A stretch of DNA of 48,686 nucleotides from a virus, in IMG/VR virus record IMGVR_UViG_3300048110_000026, positions 1-48,686 of that record; one strand, given 5' to 3'. The position numbers were made by a program, and so were the translations under genes. The notes below the pieces were generated by a model. That model saw only the letters and a list, made by a program, of their open reading frames with translations, did not search any database and was not told the DNA's origin. This document shows, one piece after another, positions 27,958 through 36,621 of this stretch. The stretch's first letter is position 1, and each line of letters begins with the position of its first letter.

Positions 27958-28727
27958 TGGCAGCAACATATCTAGATTTAGCAAATGAACTCCTACGGGA
28001 GATGAATGAAGTAGAGCTTACAAGTTCTAGCTTTGCTTCTGCTGTGGGTATTCAACAACACGTTAAAGACTCTATTAACAGAGCTTATCTAGATATTGTT
28101 AATGAAGAACCTCAGTGGCCTTTCCTTGCTGCTAATTTAAGTGGTGAGACAGATCCTATGTATGGTAATGTATACGTAGAAACTGTAGCAGGACAACGCT
28201 GGTATAACTTAAAGCCTGCTAGTTCTTCTTTAACTACTGACTACGGCTACATTGATTGGGACAACTTTTATTTGACTACAGTAGGCGTAGCAGGCGAATC
28301 AGTACCATATACTGCACGTAACTTACGTTTTACTACAACAGAAGCTTGGAAAGACTATAGACGTATTCCAGAAAACTTAGACGATGCAGATACCCAACAA
28401 TACGGTGTACCTGATCGTGTAATTAAAAGTCCTGACAATCGTAAGTTTGGCCTTAGCTCTATTCCAGATAAAGTATATCGTATCTGGTTTTACGCTTATG
28501 TATTACCTACAGAGCTTGCAGCCTTTGGTGATGAAACAGTTTTCCCAAATACTTACAAGCCTGTATTGCTTAATAGAGCTAGATATTATATCTATCAGTT
28601 TAAAGAAAGCCCACAGTTTTCTGCTTTTGCTCTTGAAGACTACAAGCGTGGCTTACGTTTAATGAAACTTAATTTGATGAATCCTAATCCCGGTGAGTTT
28701 AAAGATGACCGTATGAGGTTTGTATAA
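27957..28727 (+). CDS. Tail tubular protein A-like / head-tail adaptor
   Basis: A 256-residue protein whose first 60 residues (ATYLDLANELLREMNEVEL, AVGIQQHVKDSINRAYLDIV, EEPQWPFL) match the helical adaptor domain of T7 gp11-like proteins, followed by a beta-rich part and a C-terminal helix (RYYIYQFKESPQFSAFALED). It would bind beneath the portal and connect the nozzle. Coupled to the next gene by taatg. Confidence 0.82.
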   Translation: MAATYLDLANELLREMNEVELTSSSFASAVGIQQHVKDSINRAYLDIVNEEPQWPFLAANLSGETDPMYGNVYVETVAGQRWYNLKPASSSLTTDYGYIDWDNFYLTTVGVAGESVPYTARNLRFTTTEAWKDYRRIPENLDDADTQQYGVPDRVIKSPDNRKFGLSSIPDKVYRIWFYAYVLPTELAAFGDETVFPNTYKPVLLNRARYYIYQFKESPQFSAFALEDYKRGLRLMKLNLMNPNPGEFKDDRMRFV

Positions 28728-30331
28728 TGTCTCAGCCGTTTGGTTTATCAACTAAAGGCGGTCTATTTACTAGCCTTAACCAGCTTGAGATGCTGGGACA
28801 GCCGGGAGTTGCTTCTAAGCTTACAAACTTTGAAGTAGACACTGACGGTGGCTATCGTCGTATTAATGGCTTTACTATCTTTGGAGGCAGTTCAGCGGTA
28901 CGTCCTAATGGTGCTAACAAAGTATTAGGGATTAGAGGTTATGCTGATGGTGTAATAGTTTGTTCAGGCACTGGAATATTTTTTAGTCAAGACGGAACCT
29001 CATGGATTTCTATATCTAAGTCTAGTGTTCATAGCAGTGGTGATAACTACACAACTTTTACAGGCCGTTCAGACTTAGCTCGCACTGGTCAAAAACAAAC
29101 TAACTTTTCATTCTTTGAAGGTTTGTCAGACTACGGTGAGATACTTATATGTGACGGCGTTAACAAGCCTTACTTTTTTAGGATGGAAGGTACTGGTGCT
29201 TTAAATTCACGTACTTTTTTTGCTGGTGAAGTAACTGTAAGTGGTACTGTTGCTCCAGCAGTAGGTACTATCCATGACAAGCACTTTGTAGTTGCTGGTG
29301 CAGGCGCTGCATCTAATACAATTTATTACAGCCACACAAATGATCCTGATAACTTTACAGGAACTGGGTCAGGCTCTATTGTACTTGAAGACCAAGTAGT
29401 GGGTCTAGCTAGTTTCCGAAGTGATCTTATTATCTTTTGTAAAAACAGTATTTTTAAACTTCTTAACATTAATGATTCTAATGCTATTACAGTACAACCA
29501 GTAACAAAGAACGTGGGTTGTATGGATGCACAGAGCATTCAGGAAATTGCAGGTGACTTGTTATTCTTGAGTCCTGACGGACTTAGAACCGTTGCAGGTA
29601 CAGTACGGATTGGTGACGTTGAGTTAGGAACTGTAAGTAGACCTATTCAGCCTACAATTAAAAGTATTGCAGCCAACATTGATAATTTAGATCTTACAAG
29701 TGCTGTACTTAGAAGTAAATCACAATACAGATTATTTTATAACACAGACGGTACAGCTAATGCTGCCGCTAAAGGTGTTATTGCTACATTAACAAATGAA
29801 GGTTTTCAGTATTCAGAAACTGAAGGCATCAAAGCTACTGCGCTAACATCAGATCTAGATGTAGACGGTATTGAGCAAACGTGGCATGGAGATAGTGACG
29901 GTTATATCTATAATCATGATGACGGTATTTCTTTTGATTATGGTGGTAGCCCTGCTGACATTAGAGCGTCTTATCAGACACCTAATTTAGACTTTGGTGA
30001 TGTAGGTACTAAAAAGACTTTACGTTATGTACGGTTGTCTATAAGTCCTGAAGGGGCTGTTCAGCCTACATTACGTGTACGTTATGATTATGAAGATCCT
30101 GCAATAGCACAACCTTTAGATTATATATTAGATAGTATTCCTCTGCCTAGTATTCTTGGATCAGGTATATTTGGAGCCAATGTATTCGGTGCTCCAGCAG
30201 ATCCTTTAGTACGTCAAACAGTACAAGGCAGTGGACATACTGTAAGTTTTATTGTAACAAGTTCAGATCAAAAATCGCCATATACAGTGAATGGTCTTTA
30301 TATAGACTACACTCCATCAGGAAGGAGATAA
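28727..30331 (+). CDS. Tail tubular protein B-like nozzle
   Basis: A 534-residue beta-rich protein that follows the gp11-like adaptor, as T7 gp12 does. It has propeller-like strands: GGYRRINGFTIFGG, VLGIRGYADGVIVCSGTGIF, NKPYFFRM, HFVVAGAGAASNTIYYSH (about residues 187-204), SDLIIFCKNSIFKLL, GDLLFLSPDGLRTVAG. The C-terminus has FGAPADPLVRQTVQGSGHTV. It would form the tail nozzle and carry fibre attachment sites. Confidence 0.82.
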   Translation: MSQPFGLSTKGGLFTSLNQLEMLGQPGVASKLTNFEVDTDGGYRRINGFTIFGGSSAVRPNGANKVLGIRGYADGVIVCSGTGIFFSQDGTSWISISKSSVHSSGDNYTTFTGRSDLARTGQKQTNFSFFEGLSDYGEILICDGVNKPYFFRMEGTGALNSRTFFAGEVTVSGTVAPAVGTIHDKHFVVAGAGAASNTIYYSHTNDPDNFTGTGSGSIVLEDQVVGLASFRSDLIIFCKNSIFKLLNINDSNAITVQPVTKNVGCMDAQSIQEIAGDLLFLSPDGLRTVAGTVRIGDVELGTVSRPIQPTIKSIAANIDNLDLTSAVLRSKSQYRLFYNTDGTANAAAKGVIATLTNEGFQYSETEGIKATALTSDLDVDGIEQTWHGDSDGYIYNHDDGISFDYGGSPADIRASYQTPNLDFGDVGTKKTLRYVRLSISPEGAVQPTLRVRYDYEDPAIAQPLDYILDSIPLPSILGSGIFGANVFGAPADPLVRQTVQGSGHTVSFIVTSSDQKSPYTVNGLYIDYTPSGRR

Positions 30332-30334
30332 TAG

Positions 30335-32734
30335 ATGGCTCAGAGCTATACCAGACAAAGTACATTCGCTGATGGAGATACTATATCAGCATCGTTATTT
30401 AATAACGAGTATAACCAATTAGTAAACTCTTTTGCTTACTCTTCTAGCAGTGCAGTAAGCACAGGCCACAGGCACGATGGTACTGCTGGTCAGGGTGGTA
30501 ATATTTTTAAAATTGGTGATCTTGATTTTCTTAACAAGATTGAAGTAGACGGAACAAACAACCGTCTTGGTTTTTATGTAGAAGTTTCTAGTGCTGCTGT
30601 AGAGCAGATTCGTATTCAAGATGGTGTTATTGTACCTGTTACAGATAATGATATTGATCTAGGTACTTCTTCTTTACAGTTTAAAGATTTGTATATTAAC
30701 GGTACTGCTAATATTGACAGTCTTGTATTAAGTAGCGGATCTACAGTTACTGCTATCCTTGATGAAGATGATTTAACTTCTAATAGTGCTACATCATTAG
30801 CTACGCAGCAGTCTATTAAAGCTTACGTAGATGCACAAGTAACTGCTCAAGACTTTGACTTCAGTGCAGACTCTGGTGGTGCTTTGAGCATTGACCTTGA
30901 TAGTGAGGCTATGACCTTTACAGGCGGCACAGGTATTGACACGTCTGGTTCAGGCAATGCAGTAACCTTTGCAATTGACAGTACTGTAGCAACTCTTGCA
31001 GGTTCTCAAACCCTTACTAATAAGACTCTTACAAGCCCGGATATCAACGGTGGTACTGTAGACGGTGCAACTATTGCTACGTCTGATATTACTGTAGGGT
31101 CTGGAAAGACTTTAAATGTCTCAGGAGGCACTCTAACACTTGCAGATAATCAAATCTCTGGTGATAAAGTAGAAGGCGGTACTATTGCTGCTACTACTAT
31201 TACAGACTTAACATTTGGAAGTCTTAACGATGGCTCAATCAATGTAACTGCATTTGTAGATGAAGATACTATGTCTTCTAATAGTGCAACGCTTGTACCT
31301 ACTCAACAGTCTGTTAAAGCTTATGTAGACTCTCAAGTTACTGGTTCTATCGTATCAAGAGATTATGGTAGTGCTGCAAGCCCCGTAACATTTGCAGTTA
31401 CAGTAGCTTCAAAAACTTCATCACATCCTTATAGTGGTGACGGTTCTAGCAATGCATATTTTTTAAATGGTGAACAGTCTCCAGCATTATCTTTACTGGG
31501 TGTAGATAGCGTCACAAGTTCTAGTGAATACTATTATAAGTTTGATCAATCTGATTCTTCAAACACTGGGCATCCATTACGTTTCTACTATGACGCAGCT
31601 AAAACTACAGCATACACAACTGGTGTAACAACTTCAGGAACTCCCGGAAGCTCTGGTGCTCATACTACAATAGCTGTCACGTCTGATACGCCTAATATTT
31701 TATATTATCAGTGTAGCTTACATGCTTATATGGGTAATCACGCTACAGCAATTACTACTACAATGGGCACGACAGGAGCATTAAAACTCCCTGTTGGTAC
31801 TACAGCACAGCGTCCTACAGCTTCGGCAGGTCAGTTTAGATATAACAGTACAACTGGAAAGTTTGAAGGTTACACTACTTCTTGGGGAGACATTGGAGGC
31901 GGTGAAGCTCAGTTCACGCTAGACACCATGACAGGCGATGGAAGCGACACAACGCTCACCATGTCTGTTACACCTGCTTCTGAAAACTCTATTCAAGTTT
32001 ATTTTGATGGTGTATATCAGCATAAAGATACTTTTAGCTTTAGCGGAACTACACTTACTTTTAGCACTGCTCCAGCTTTAGGCGTTGCTGTTGAAGTTAT
32101 TATTATTTCTACTGTTGCTGCTTCAACAACTCCGGGCGATGGTACGGTTACTACAGCTAAATTAGCAGGCGATGCAGTTACAAGTGATAAACTAGCCCAC
32201 TCTTTAGATATTGTAACAGATTTAAGTGTAGGCGGAGTGAGTAATGGTGTAGAAATAAGCAACGGATCTATTGCGTTAAAAAACTCAGGTGCTCAATCAA
32301 AGATTGATTTTTACTGTGAGGTTTCTAACGCACATTACACACGAGTACAAGCAGCACCGCACAGCAGTTACTCTGGAAATATTGTTCTTACTTTACCTGC
32401 AAGCGACGGTAACGCAGGACAGTTTTTACAAAGTAATGGATCTGGAGTCATGTCATGGGCTTCAGTATTAACAACCGTAGTTACAAGCTCAAGTATTACA
32501 GCAGCGGTAGATACTCATGTATATGTTGATACTGCTGGTCAAACCATTACATTACCTGCGTCACCTACAATTGGTCAAAGAGTTTTGATCACAGTTGGAA
32601 ACTTTACAAACACAGTAGTTGGACGTAACGGAAGTAACATTATGTCTAGTGGTACTGATATGACACTAGATAAAGAATATCTTTCAATTCAATTTATTTA
32701 TACAAACTCTACAGTAGGATGGGCAATGGCATGA
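30335..32734 (+). CDS. Tail fibre protein, first
   Basis: A 799-residue, Ser/Thr/Gly-rich fibrous protein. The N-terminal part (ADGDTISASLFNNEYNQLVN and GHRHDGTAGQGG with an HxH near residues 44-46) resembles fibre domains that bind the tail. Two copies of a spacer repeat, DEDDLTSNSATSLATQQSIK (about 142) and DEDTMSSNSATLVPTQQSVK (about 309), each end in AYVD(A/S)QVT. The last 60 residues (TITLPASPTIGQRVLI, STVGWAMA) are similar to the end of the protein at 33804. It likely trimerises. Confidence 0.85.
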   Translation: MAQSYTRQSTFADGDTISASLFNNEYNQLVNSFAYSSSSAVSTGHRHDGTAGQGGNIFKIGDLDFLNKIEVDGTNNRLGFYVEVSSAAVEQIRIQDGVIVPVTDNDIDLGTSSLQFKDLYINGTANIDSLVLSSGSTVTAILDEDDLTSNSATSLATQQSIKAYVDAQVTAQDFDFSADSGGALSIDLDSEAMTFTGGTGIDTSGSGNAVTFAIDSTVATLAGSQTLTNKTLTSPDINGGTVDGATIATSDITVGSGKTLNVSGGTLTLADNQISGDKVEGGTIAATTITDLTFGSLNDGSINVTAFVDEDTMSSNSATLVPTQQSVKAYVDSQVTGSIVSRDYGSAASPVTFAVTVASKTSSHPYSGDGSSNAYFLNGEQSPALSLLGVDSVTSSSEYYYKFDQSDSSNTGHPLRFYYDAAKTTAYTTGVTTSGTPGSSGAHTTIAVTSDTPNILYYQCSLHAYMGNHATAITTTMGTTGALKLPVGTTAQRPTASAGQFRYNSTTGKFEGYTTSWGDIGGGEAQFTLDTMTGDGSDTTLTMSVTPASENSIQVYFDGVYQHKDTFSFSGTTLTFSTAPALGVAVEVIIISTVAASTTPGDGTVTTAKLAGDAVTSDKLAHSLDIVTDLSVGGVSNGVEISNGSIALKNSGAQSKIDFYCEVSNAHYTRVQAAPHSSYSGNIVLTLPASDGNAGQFLQSNGSGVMSWASVLTTVVTSSSITAAVDTHVYVDTAGQTITLPASPTIGQRVLITVGNFTNTVVGRNGSNIMSSGTDMTLDKEYLSIQFIYTNSTVGWAMA

Positions 32735-33492
32735 GCAACTTTACAGATTTTATTAGCGGTGGTGGTGGATCGCTTCCAGTAAACATAGCACTAACTAAGT
32801 CTCAAACATGGGTTCCACCTGTTGATGGCACTATCTGCATTCACGTTATAGGCGCAGGTGGTGGTGGTGGTGCTAACAGTAGCTCTTATTCTGGTGGTGG
32901 TGCCGGTGGATATTGCAAGAAAAACTCCTTAGCTGTAACTACATCTGGCTCATTTACCGTTGTTATAGGCGCTGGCGGTTCTGGAGGTCTTCCGGGCGAT
33001 GGAACTGCTGGCGGTAATACAACCGTTGCAGGAACTGGGTTAAGTTCTACATTAACAGCTAATGGTGGAGCTGGAGGCACCACTAGTAATTCAGTGGCAG
33101 GAGGAGCCGCATCTAACGGAGATGTCAATAACGCTGGGCAGAATAGCTCCATTTACGGTGGTGGGGGAATAAGGGTAAACGGAGGTTCCGCATATACTGG
33201 TAACTTTACAGGTGGAACTTGTGATTCTTTAGGCGATCCTTCTTTATCAGGTTATGGGTATCTTGCCGGTGGTTTAGGGGGTAAATATATAGGGTACGGT
33301 AGCGGGGATTCTAATGGAGGGTTCTTGTCTGGCGGAGGTACCACACATTGGTCTGCAAACGCTGAAGTTTCAGGTGGTAGTGGTGGCATAGGCGGTGGCG
33401 GGGGAGCTTGTAAAAATGATTTTAGCGGGAACTTTGCTAACGGCGGACAAGGCGGCAACGGCATTGTAATTATTCAGTACCTACCGGCATAA
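32731..33492 (+). CDS. Glycine-rich adhesin-like tail protein
   Basis: A 253-residue protein from the ATG at 32731 (atga overlap with the fibre gene). After a short start (SNFTDFISGGGG) and a strand IHVIGAGGGGG come many poly-Gly loops (GGYCKKN, GGNTTVAGTG, GDVNNAGQ, GGIGGGGGACKND) ending with GGQGGNGIVIIQY. This is the pattern of Gly-rich domains on fibre tips that recognise surface receptors. Coding bases are GGT/GGA/GGC-rich compared with neighbours. Target unknown. Confidence 0.8.
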   Translation: MSNFTDFISGGGGSLPVNIALTKSQTWVPPVDGTICIHVIGAGGGGGANSSSYSGGGAGGYCKKNSLAVTTSGSFTVVIGAGGSGGLPGDGTAGGNTTVAGTGLSSTLTANGGAGGTTSNSVAGGAASNGDVNNAGQNSSIYGGGGIRVNGGSAYTGNFTGGTCDSLGDPSLSGYGYLAGGLGGKYIGYGSGDSNGGFLSGGGTTHWSANAEVSGGSGGIGGGGGACKNDFSGNFANGGQGGNGIVIIQYLPA

Positions 33493-33502
33493 GGAGAAGA
33501 CT

Positions 33503-33802
33503 ATGAAATATAATATCTTAGATGCCGCAGACGGCAACGTAATTAACACCATCATTGCTGACGCTGACTTTGTTGAGGCTAACTTTGACCACTATGAGTT
33601 GTACGTTGAACCTACGCCTGCGGAGCCTACAGCGGAGGAAGCTGCAAGGATGTGGCGTAATGGTGAGCTAGAGTCTACAGACAAAGCAGCACAGACCCCA
33701 GACTGGCCTAACAGAGATAATATCTTAACGTATCGTCAGGCACTACGGGATTGGCCTAGCACGTCAAACTTCCCAGCTACTCGCCCAGAACTAGGAGCGT
33801 AA
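33503..33802 (+). CDS. Tail fibre assembly chaperone-like protein, first copy
   Basis: A 99-residue acidic protein with a typical phage tail assembly chaperone ending: WRNGELESTDKAAQ then LTYRQALRDWPSTSNFPATRP. In such proteins the YRQALRDW motif is highly conserved. It follows a receptor-binding gene, as fibre chaperones usually do. It would help folding or attachment of the Gly-rich or fibre protein. A shorter relative is encoded at 35987-36169. Confidence 0.8.
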   Translation: MKYNILDAADGNVINTIIADADFVEANFDHYELYVEPTPAEPTAEEAARMWRNGELESTDKAAQTPDWPNRDNILTYRQALRDWPSTSNFPATRPELGA

Positions 33803-33803
33803 A

Positions 33804-34217
33804 ATGGCTACAACAAAAATTAAAGCTACTGGTATTGCTGACGATGCAGTAACTTCTGCTGCTATAGCTGACAATGCCATTACAGCTTCTGCAATCGCTG
33901 ACGGTGCCATAACATCTGCAAAGCTTGCAGTAGGTGCTGGTGGAGCATTTAATAACTTTGCTATTAAAACAGGAAACTATACAGCCGTTGCGCGTGATCA
34001 GCTTATTGTTAACTCAAGCAGTGCAGTAACAATCACACTACCCGCAAGCCCTAGTGCTGGTGATGTAGTATTTATTAAGAACGCTGGAACCGGCACAGTC
34101 ACTGTAGCTCGTAATGGCTCAAAAATTAATTCAGCAACAGACGATGGGGAACTAGCAGCAGATGCTGGAGCTTCTCTGGTTTATGTTGATTCAACTATTG
34201 GATGGAAGGAGCTATAA
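33804..34217 (+). CDS. Short tail fibre protein
   Basis: A 137-residue protein. The N-terminus repeats DDAVTSAAIAD / DNAITASAIAD / DGAITSAKLA, a pattern of beta-helical fibre stems. The C-terminal 85 residues (TAVARDQLIVNSSSAVTITL, SAGDVVFIKNAG, DSTIGWKEL) are a domain shared with the C-terminus of the 799-residue fibre. It could be a detachable fibre segment or an evolutionary spare tip. Confidence 0.75.
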   Translation: MATTKIKATGIADDAVTSAAIADNAITASAIADGAITSAKLAVGAGGAFNNFAIKTGNYTAVARDQLIVNSSSAVTITLPASPSAGDVVFIKNAGTGTVTVARNGSKINSATDDGELAADAGASLVYVDSTIGWKEL

Positions 34218-35984
34218 ATGGCTATTAAATTAGGTGGTGGCGGTGGTGTATCTGTTCCAATTGGTGGAGATTTAAGTTTACTTGATACGGCAAATACTGT
34301 AACTAAAGGGAGTGAGGTTTTTCTTAGGACAGGGCTGACAGCGTCTTCTTCTACATATCCTGATGCTCCAGTAAAAAGTTTTATTAACAATGGAACTTTA
34401 GCGGCGCAATCTGATTATGACACTTCAATATCTCCGTGGCAAGGTGACTCCACTGCTTCGCCCAATGTTGGCGGTGCTATGGCTGACACTAGTACCGGAG
34501 AATTATTTGTAGTTACAGACAATGGCTACGCTAATAAATTCACTAGTTATGGAACTACTTTTGTAGGAGCTAGAAATCTAAGAGATGGTACTGTTTTTCC
34601 TACTACTGCTTCTTCTGCTGGCATCTCATGCGTTGGGTACGGGACTACATCAAGAGCGCAAGGTTCTAATATGCCTGCTACCAACCTAAGAGCTTTTATT
34701 TCTGGAAACGGGGGTACTCTTGGTGTTCCAGCAATTGCATATCTGTCTAATGATTTACAAACGCATTATGGTACGTATAACTTAACTGCGGTTAGTGGGT
34801 ATGATTGGACTACAAGCCCACAATACATTAAAGCAGCTTTTGTATCTTCTACTCAACTTATAGTTTTACAGCCCAGTGGAAATGGTTATCCTATACAGTT
34901 TACACGGTATCCAGTACCCAGCTTGTCTTCAACGTCAGGCAGTTTAACTCATGAGCGTAATAGTATTATTACTGAGTTTGACCATCTGTTTTCTTGGCAT
35001 CCAGAGCTTATACCGCATACCAGTAATCCCGCCCTTGTTGGCTTTATTAACAATGAAACTTCTTCGCAAGGACAAAAAATATATTATTATAATGGCACTA
35101 GTAACTTTCCAAGTACAGCCATTGCCTATAGTTATTATTCCGCTGTTTCTTCTTATGACACAGGTAACATTTCTTCTACCAGCACCAGCACATATAGAGC
35201 GCCCTTTCTACACGGGAGCCACGGCCTAAAGGTAATGCGGAACAATGTTACTGCTACGTTTGCAGCCGACATAGGAAATGTAACTAATAATAGAATTTAT
35301 ACGGCTCTTGCGTTTAGCTCTACTGGATATAGAGGCTACGCATTTAAGAACGCAAACACTGTTTACGTTGGTCACTCTAATGAAAACAAGGCTTTTGCAA
35401 TTCATCCAACTACTAATGTGCTTGGTGCGTCTATTGATATGTCTTCTCAGGCAGCGCCTTACAGGTTAGCACATCACAATAATGTTCTCTATAACTTAAA
35501 TGGTACGAACATACATACCTACTCAACTACGAGTAATGCTTTTGTTTCTACTATAGACATTAGTAATAAAGTCAGTGGGACAAATGCTGTAGGTATAGCG
35601 CACGATGGTACTAACCTCTATGTACTTGATGGGTCTAATTCTAAAATCCATAAGTACAACGCAACTGGTTCCAGCTACGTTAGTTTTGTAACCCTTTCTG
35701 ACACACCACACACGTCTTCAACTCTTGTATCACTTGCTGTTGATTCAACAAACAGTGTGTTTTACGTCACTGATGATACTAATTGCTCGTTATACGCACT
35801 TGACGGTACAGCTAAAGTTGCTTCTGTATCAGCAGGCTGGGAAGACTCTGAAGTACATAACGGTCATTTGGTTGGTATGCAGACTAGCTCAACCACACAG
35901 ACAAAAATTCCTACAGTAGATGTAGTTGGTAATCCTTCAGGATCACTAGGTGCAGTTTCAACAACTTATTATAGGGTGTCTTGA
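34218..35984 (+). CDS. Receptor-binding tail fibre with propeller-like domain
   Basis: A 588-residue protein starting MAIKLGGGGGVSVPIGGD, a Gly-rich start seen on other fibre proteins. The C-terminal 200 residues contain repeated strands with D-G-N/T-x-L-Y pattern (NNVLYNLNGTNIHTYSTTSN, HDGTNLYVLDGSNSKIHKYN, DSTNSVFYVTDD), like NHL or beta-propeller blades. It immediately follows the short fibre gene and is followed by a chaperone gene. Probably the host-range determinant. Confidence 0.78.
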   Translation: MAIKLGGGGGVSVPIGGDLSLLDTANTVTKGSEVFLRTGLTASSSTYPDAPVKSFINNGTLAAQSDYDTSISPWQGDSTASPNVGGAMADTSTGELFVVTDNGYANKFTSYGTTFVGARNLRDGTVFPTTASSAGISCVGYGTTSRAQGSNMPATNLRAFISGNGGTLGVPAIAYLSNDLQTHYGTYNLTAVSGYDWTTSPQYIKAAFVSSTQLIVLQPSGNGYPIQFTRYPVPSLSSTSGSLTHERNSIITEFDHLFSWHPELIPHTSNPALVGFINNETSSQGQKIYYYNGTSNFPSTAIAYSYYSAVSSYDTGNISSTSTSTYRAPFLHGSHGLKVMRNNVTATFAADIGNVTNNRIYTALAFSSTGYRGYAFKNANTVYVGHSNENKAFAIHPTTNVLGASIDMSSQAAPYRLAHHNNVLYNLNGTNIHTYSTTSNAFVSTIDISNKVSGTNAVGIAHDGTNLYVLDGSNSKIHKYNATGSSYVSFVTLSDTPHTSSTLVSLAVDSTNSVFYVTDDTNCSLYALDGTAKVASVSAGWEDSEVHNGHLVGMQTSSTTQTKIPTVDVVGNPSGSLGAVSTTYYRVS

Positions 35985-35986
35985 TT

Positions 35987-36169
35987 ATGAATTTTGAAGT
36001 AATGTGCAGAGAACAAATACGTCTTCGCTTAGAAGAAACAGATGAACTTGTAAAAATTACGGATCACGGAAAAAGAACTGAAATATTAGCATATCGCCAA
36101 CTGCTTCGTGACTATCCAGCTACTGAAGATTTCCCAAGTATAGATGACCTTCCTCAAATAAATTGGTAA
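35987..36169 (+). CDS. Tail fibre chaperone-like protein, second copy
   Basis: A 60-residue protein: REQIRLRLEETDELVKITD followed by AYRQLLRDYPATEDFP, the same signature as the end of the protein at 33503. Start may be the ATG at 35987 or a TTG at 35981 that overlaps the fibre stop as ttga. It supports a fibre-plus-chaperone pair for the 588-residue fibre. Confidence 0.72.
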   Translation: MNFEVMCREQIRLRLEETDELVKITDHGKRTEILAYRQLLRDYPATEDFPSIDDLPQINW

Positions 36170-36187
36170 TAAATAGGATCTTAACAG

Positions 36188-36216
36188 TTGACAACCTTCA
36201 GAAAATATGCTATAAT
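36188..36216 (+). promoter_or_regulatory. Perfect consensus sigma70 promoter
   Basis: TTGACA (36188-36193), 17 bases, TATAAT (36211-36216): every consensus base matches. The start would be near 36223, 12 bases before the ATG at 36235, with AAGGAG in between. It gives separate expression to the two membrane proteins and the internal virion genes downstream. Confidence 0.88.
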
Positions 36217-36234
36217 CTTTTAAGGAGTTTAAAA

Positions 36235-36384
36235 ATGGATTTAATTAATATTGTTACAACAATTGTTACTGTAGCTTCTATTATTGCTGCTTTAAAACCT
36301 ATTCCTAATAATAATAAATGGGTTGAAAAGTTTTACAAACTTACAGACTTGTTAGCCATTAATGTTGGTAAAGCAAAGCAGTAG
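36235..36384 (+). CDS. 49-residue membrane protein
   Basis: Starts at the ATG at 36235 with AAGGAG seven bases upstream, after a consensus promoter. One hydrophobic helix (IVTTIVTVASIIAAL, residues 5-19) precedes a Pro/Asn-rich turn and a basic amphipathic tail (KWVEKFYKLTDLLAINVGKAKQ). Resembles a small class III holin or holin partner in size, but could equally be an early membrane peptide. An in-frame start at 36163 is rejected because the promoter lies between. Confidence 0.7.
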   Translation: MDLINIVTTIVTVASIIAALKPIPNNNKWVEKFYKLTDLLAINVGKAKQ

Positions 36385-36396
36385 GTGAAAGTAGTT

Positions 36397-36618
36397 ATGG
36401 CAGTAAAAACTGAGATGGAGATAGCTCTAGAGGCTTTAGAAAAGATTGCTCAACATGAGAAAGAATGTGGAGAGCGTTGGGGAGAAGCCACGGCTGAGTT
36501 AAAACAGTTAAGGGAGTTAGCTGCATCTCATGCTGCACGGTGGGAAAGACTTGCATGGCTTGTTGTTTCTGTTGTTTTTGCAGGAGCTACTTCTGTTATT
36601 TTTGCACACTTAGGATAA
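36397..36618 (+). CDS. Small coiled-coil protein with C-terminal membrane helix
   Basis: A 73-residue protein: coiled coil (EMEIALEALEKIAQHEKECG, AELKQLRELAASHAARW) followed by one membrane helix (LAWLVVSVVFAGATSVIFA). The layout is that of haemolysin-like XhlA-type or antiholin/holin proteins. The ATG at 36397 with AGGTGA upstream is preferred over a GTG at 36385. It pairs with the preceding membrane protein, suggesting a holin or holin-regulator role in addition to the 3-TM holin at 47811. Confidence 0.7.
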   Translation: MAVKTEMEIALEALEKIAQHEKECGERWGEATAELKQLRELAASHAARWERLAWLVVSVVFAGATSVIFAHLG

Positions 36619-36621
36619 ACA

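Noticed and set aside
32886-33464. Pro-rich minus-strand frames opposite the Gly-rich adhesin
   Set aside because: Poly-Gly codons (GGN) give poly-Pro on the complement; artefact of composition.
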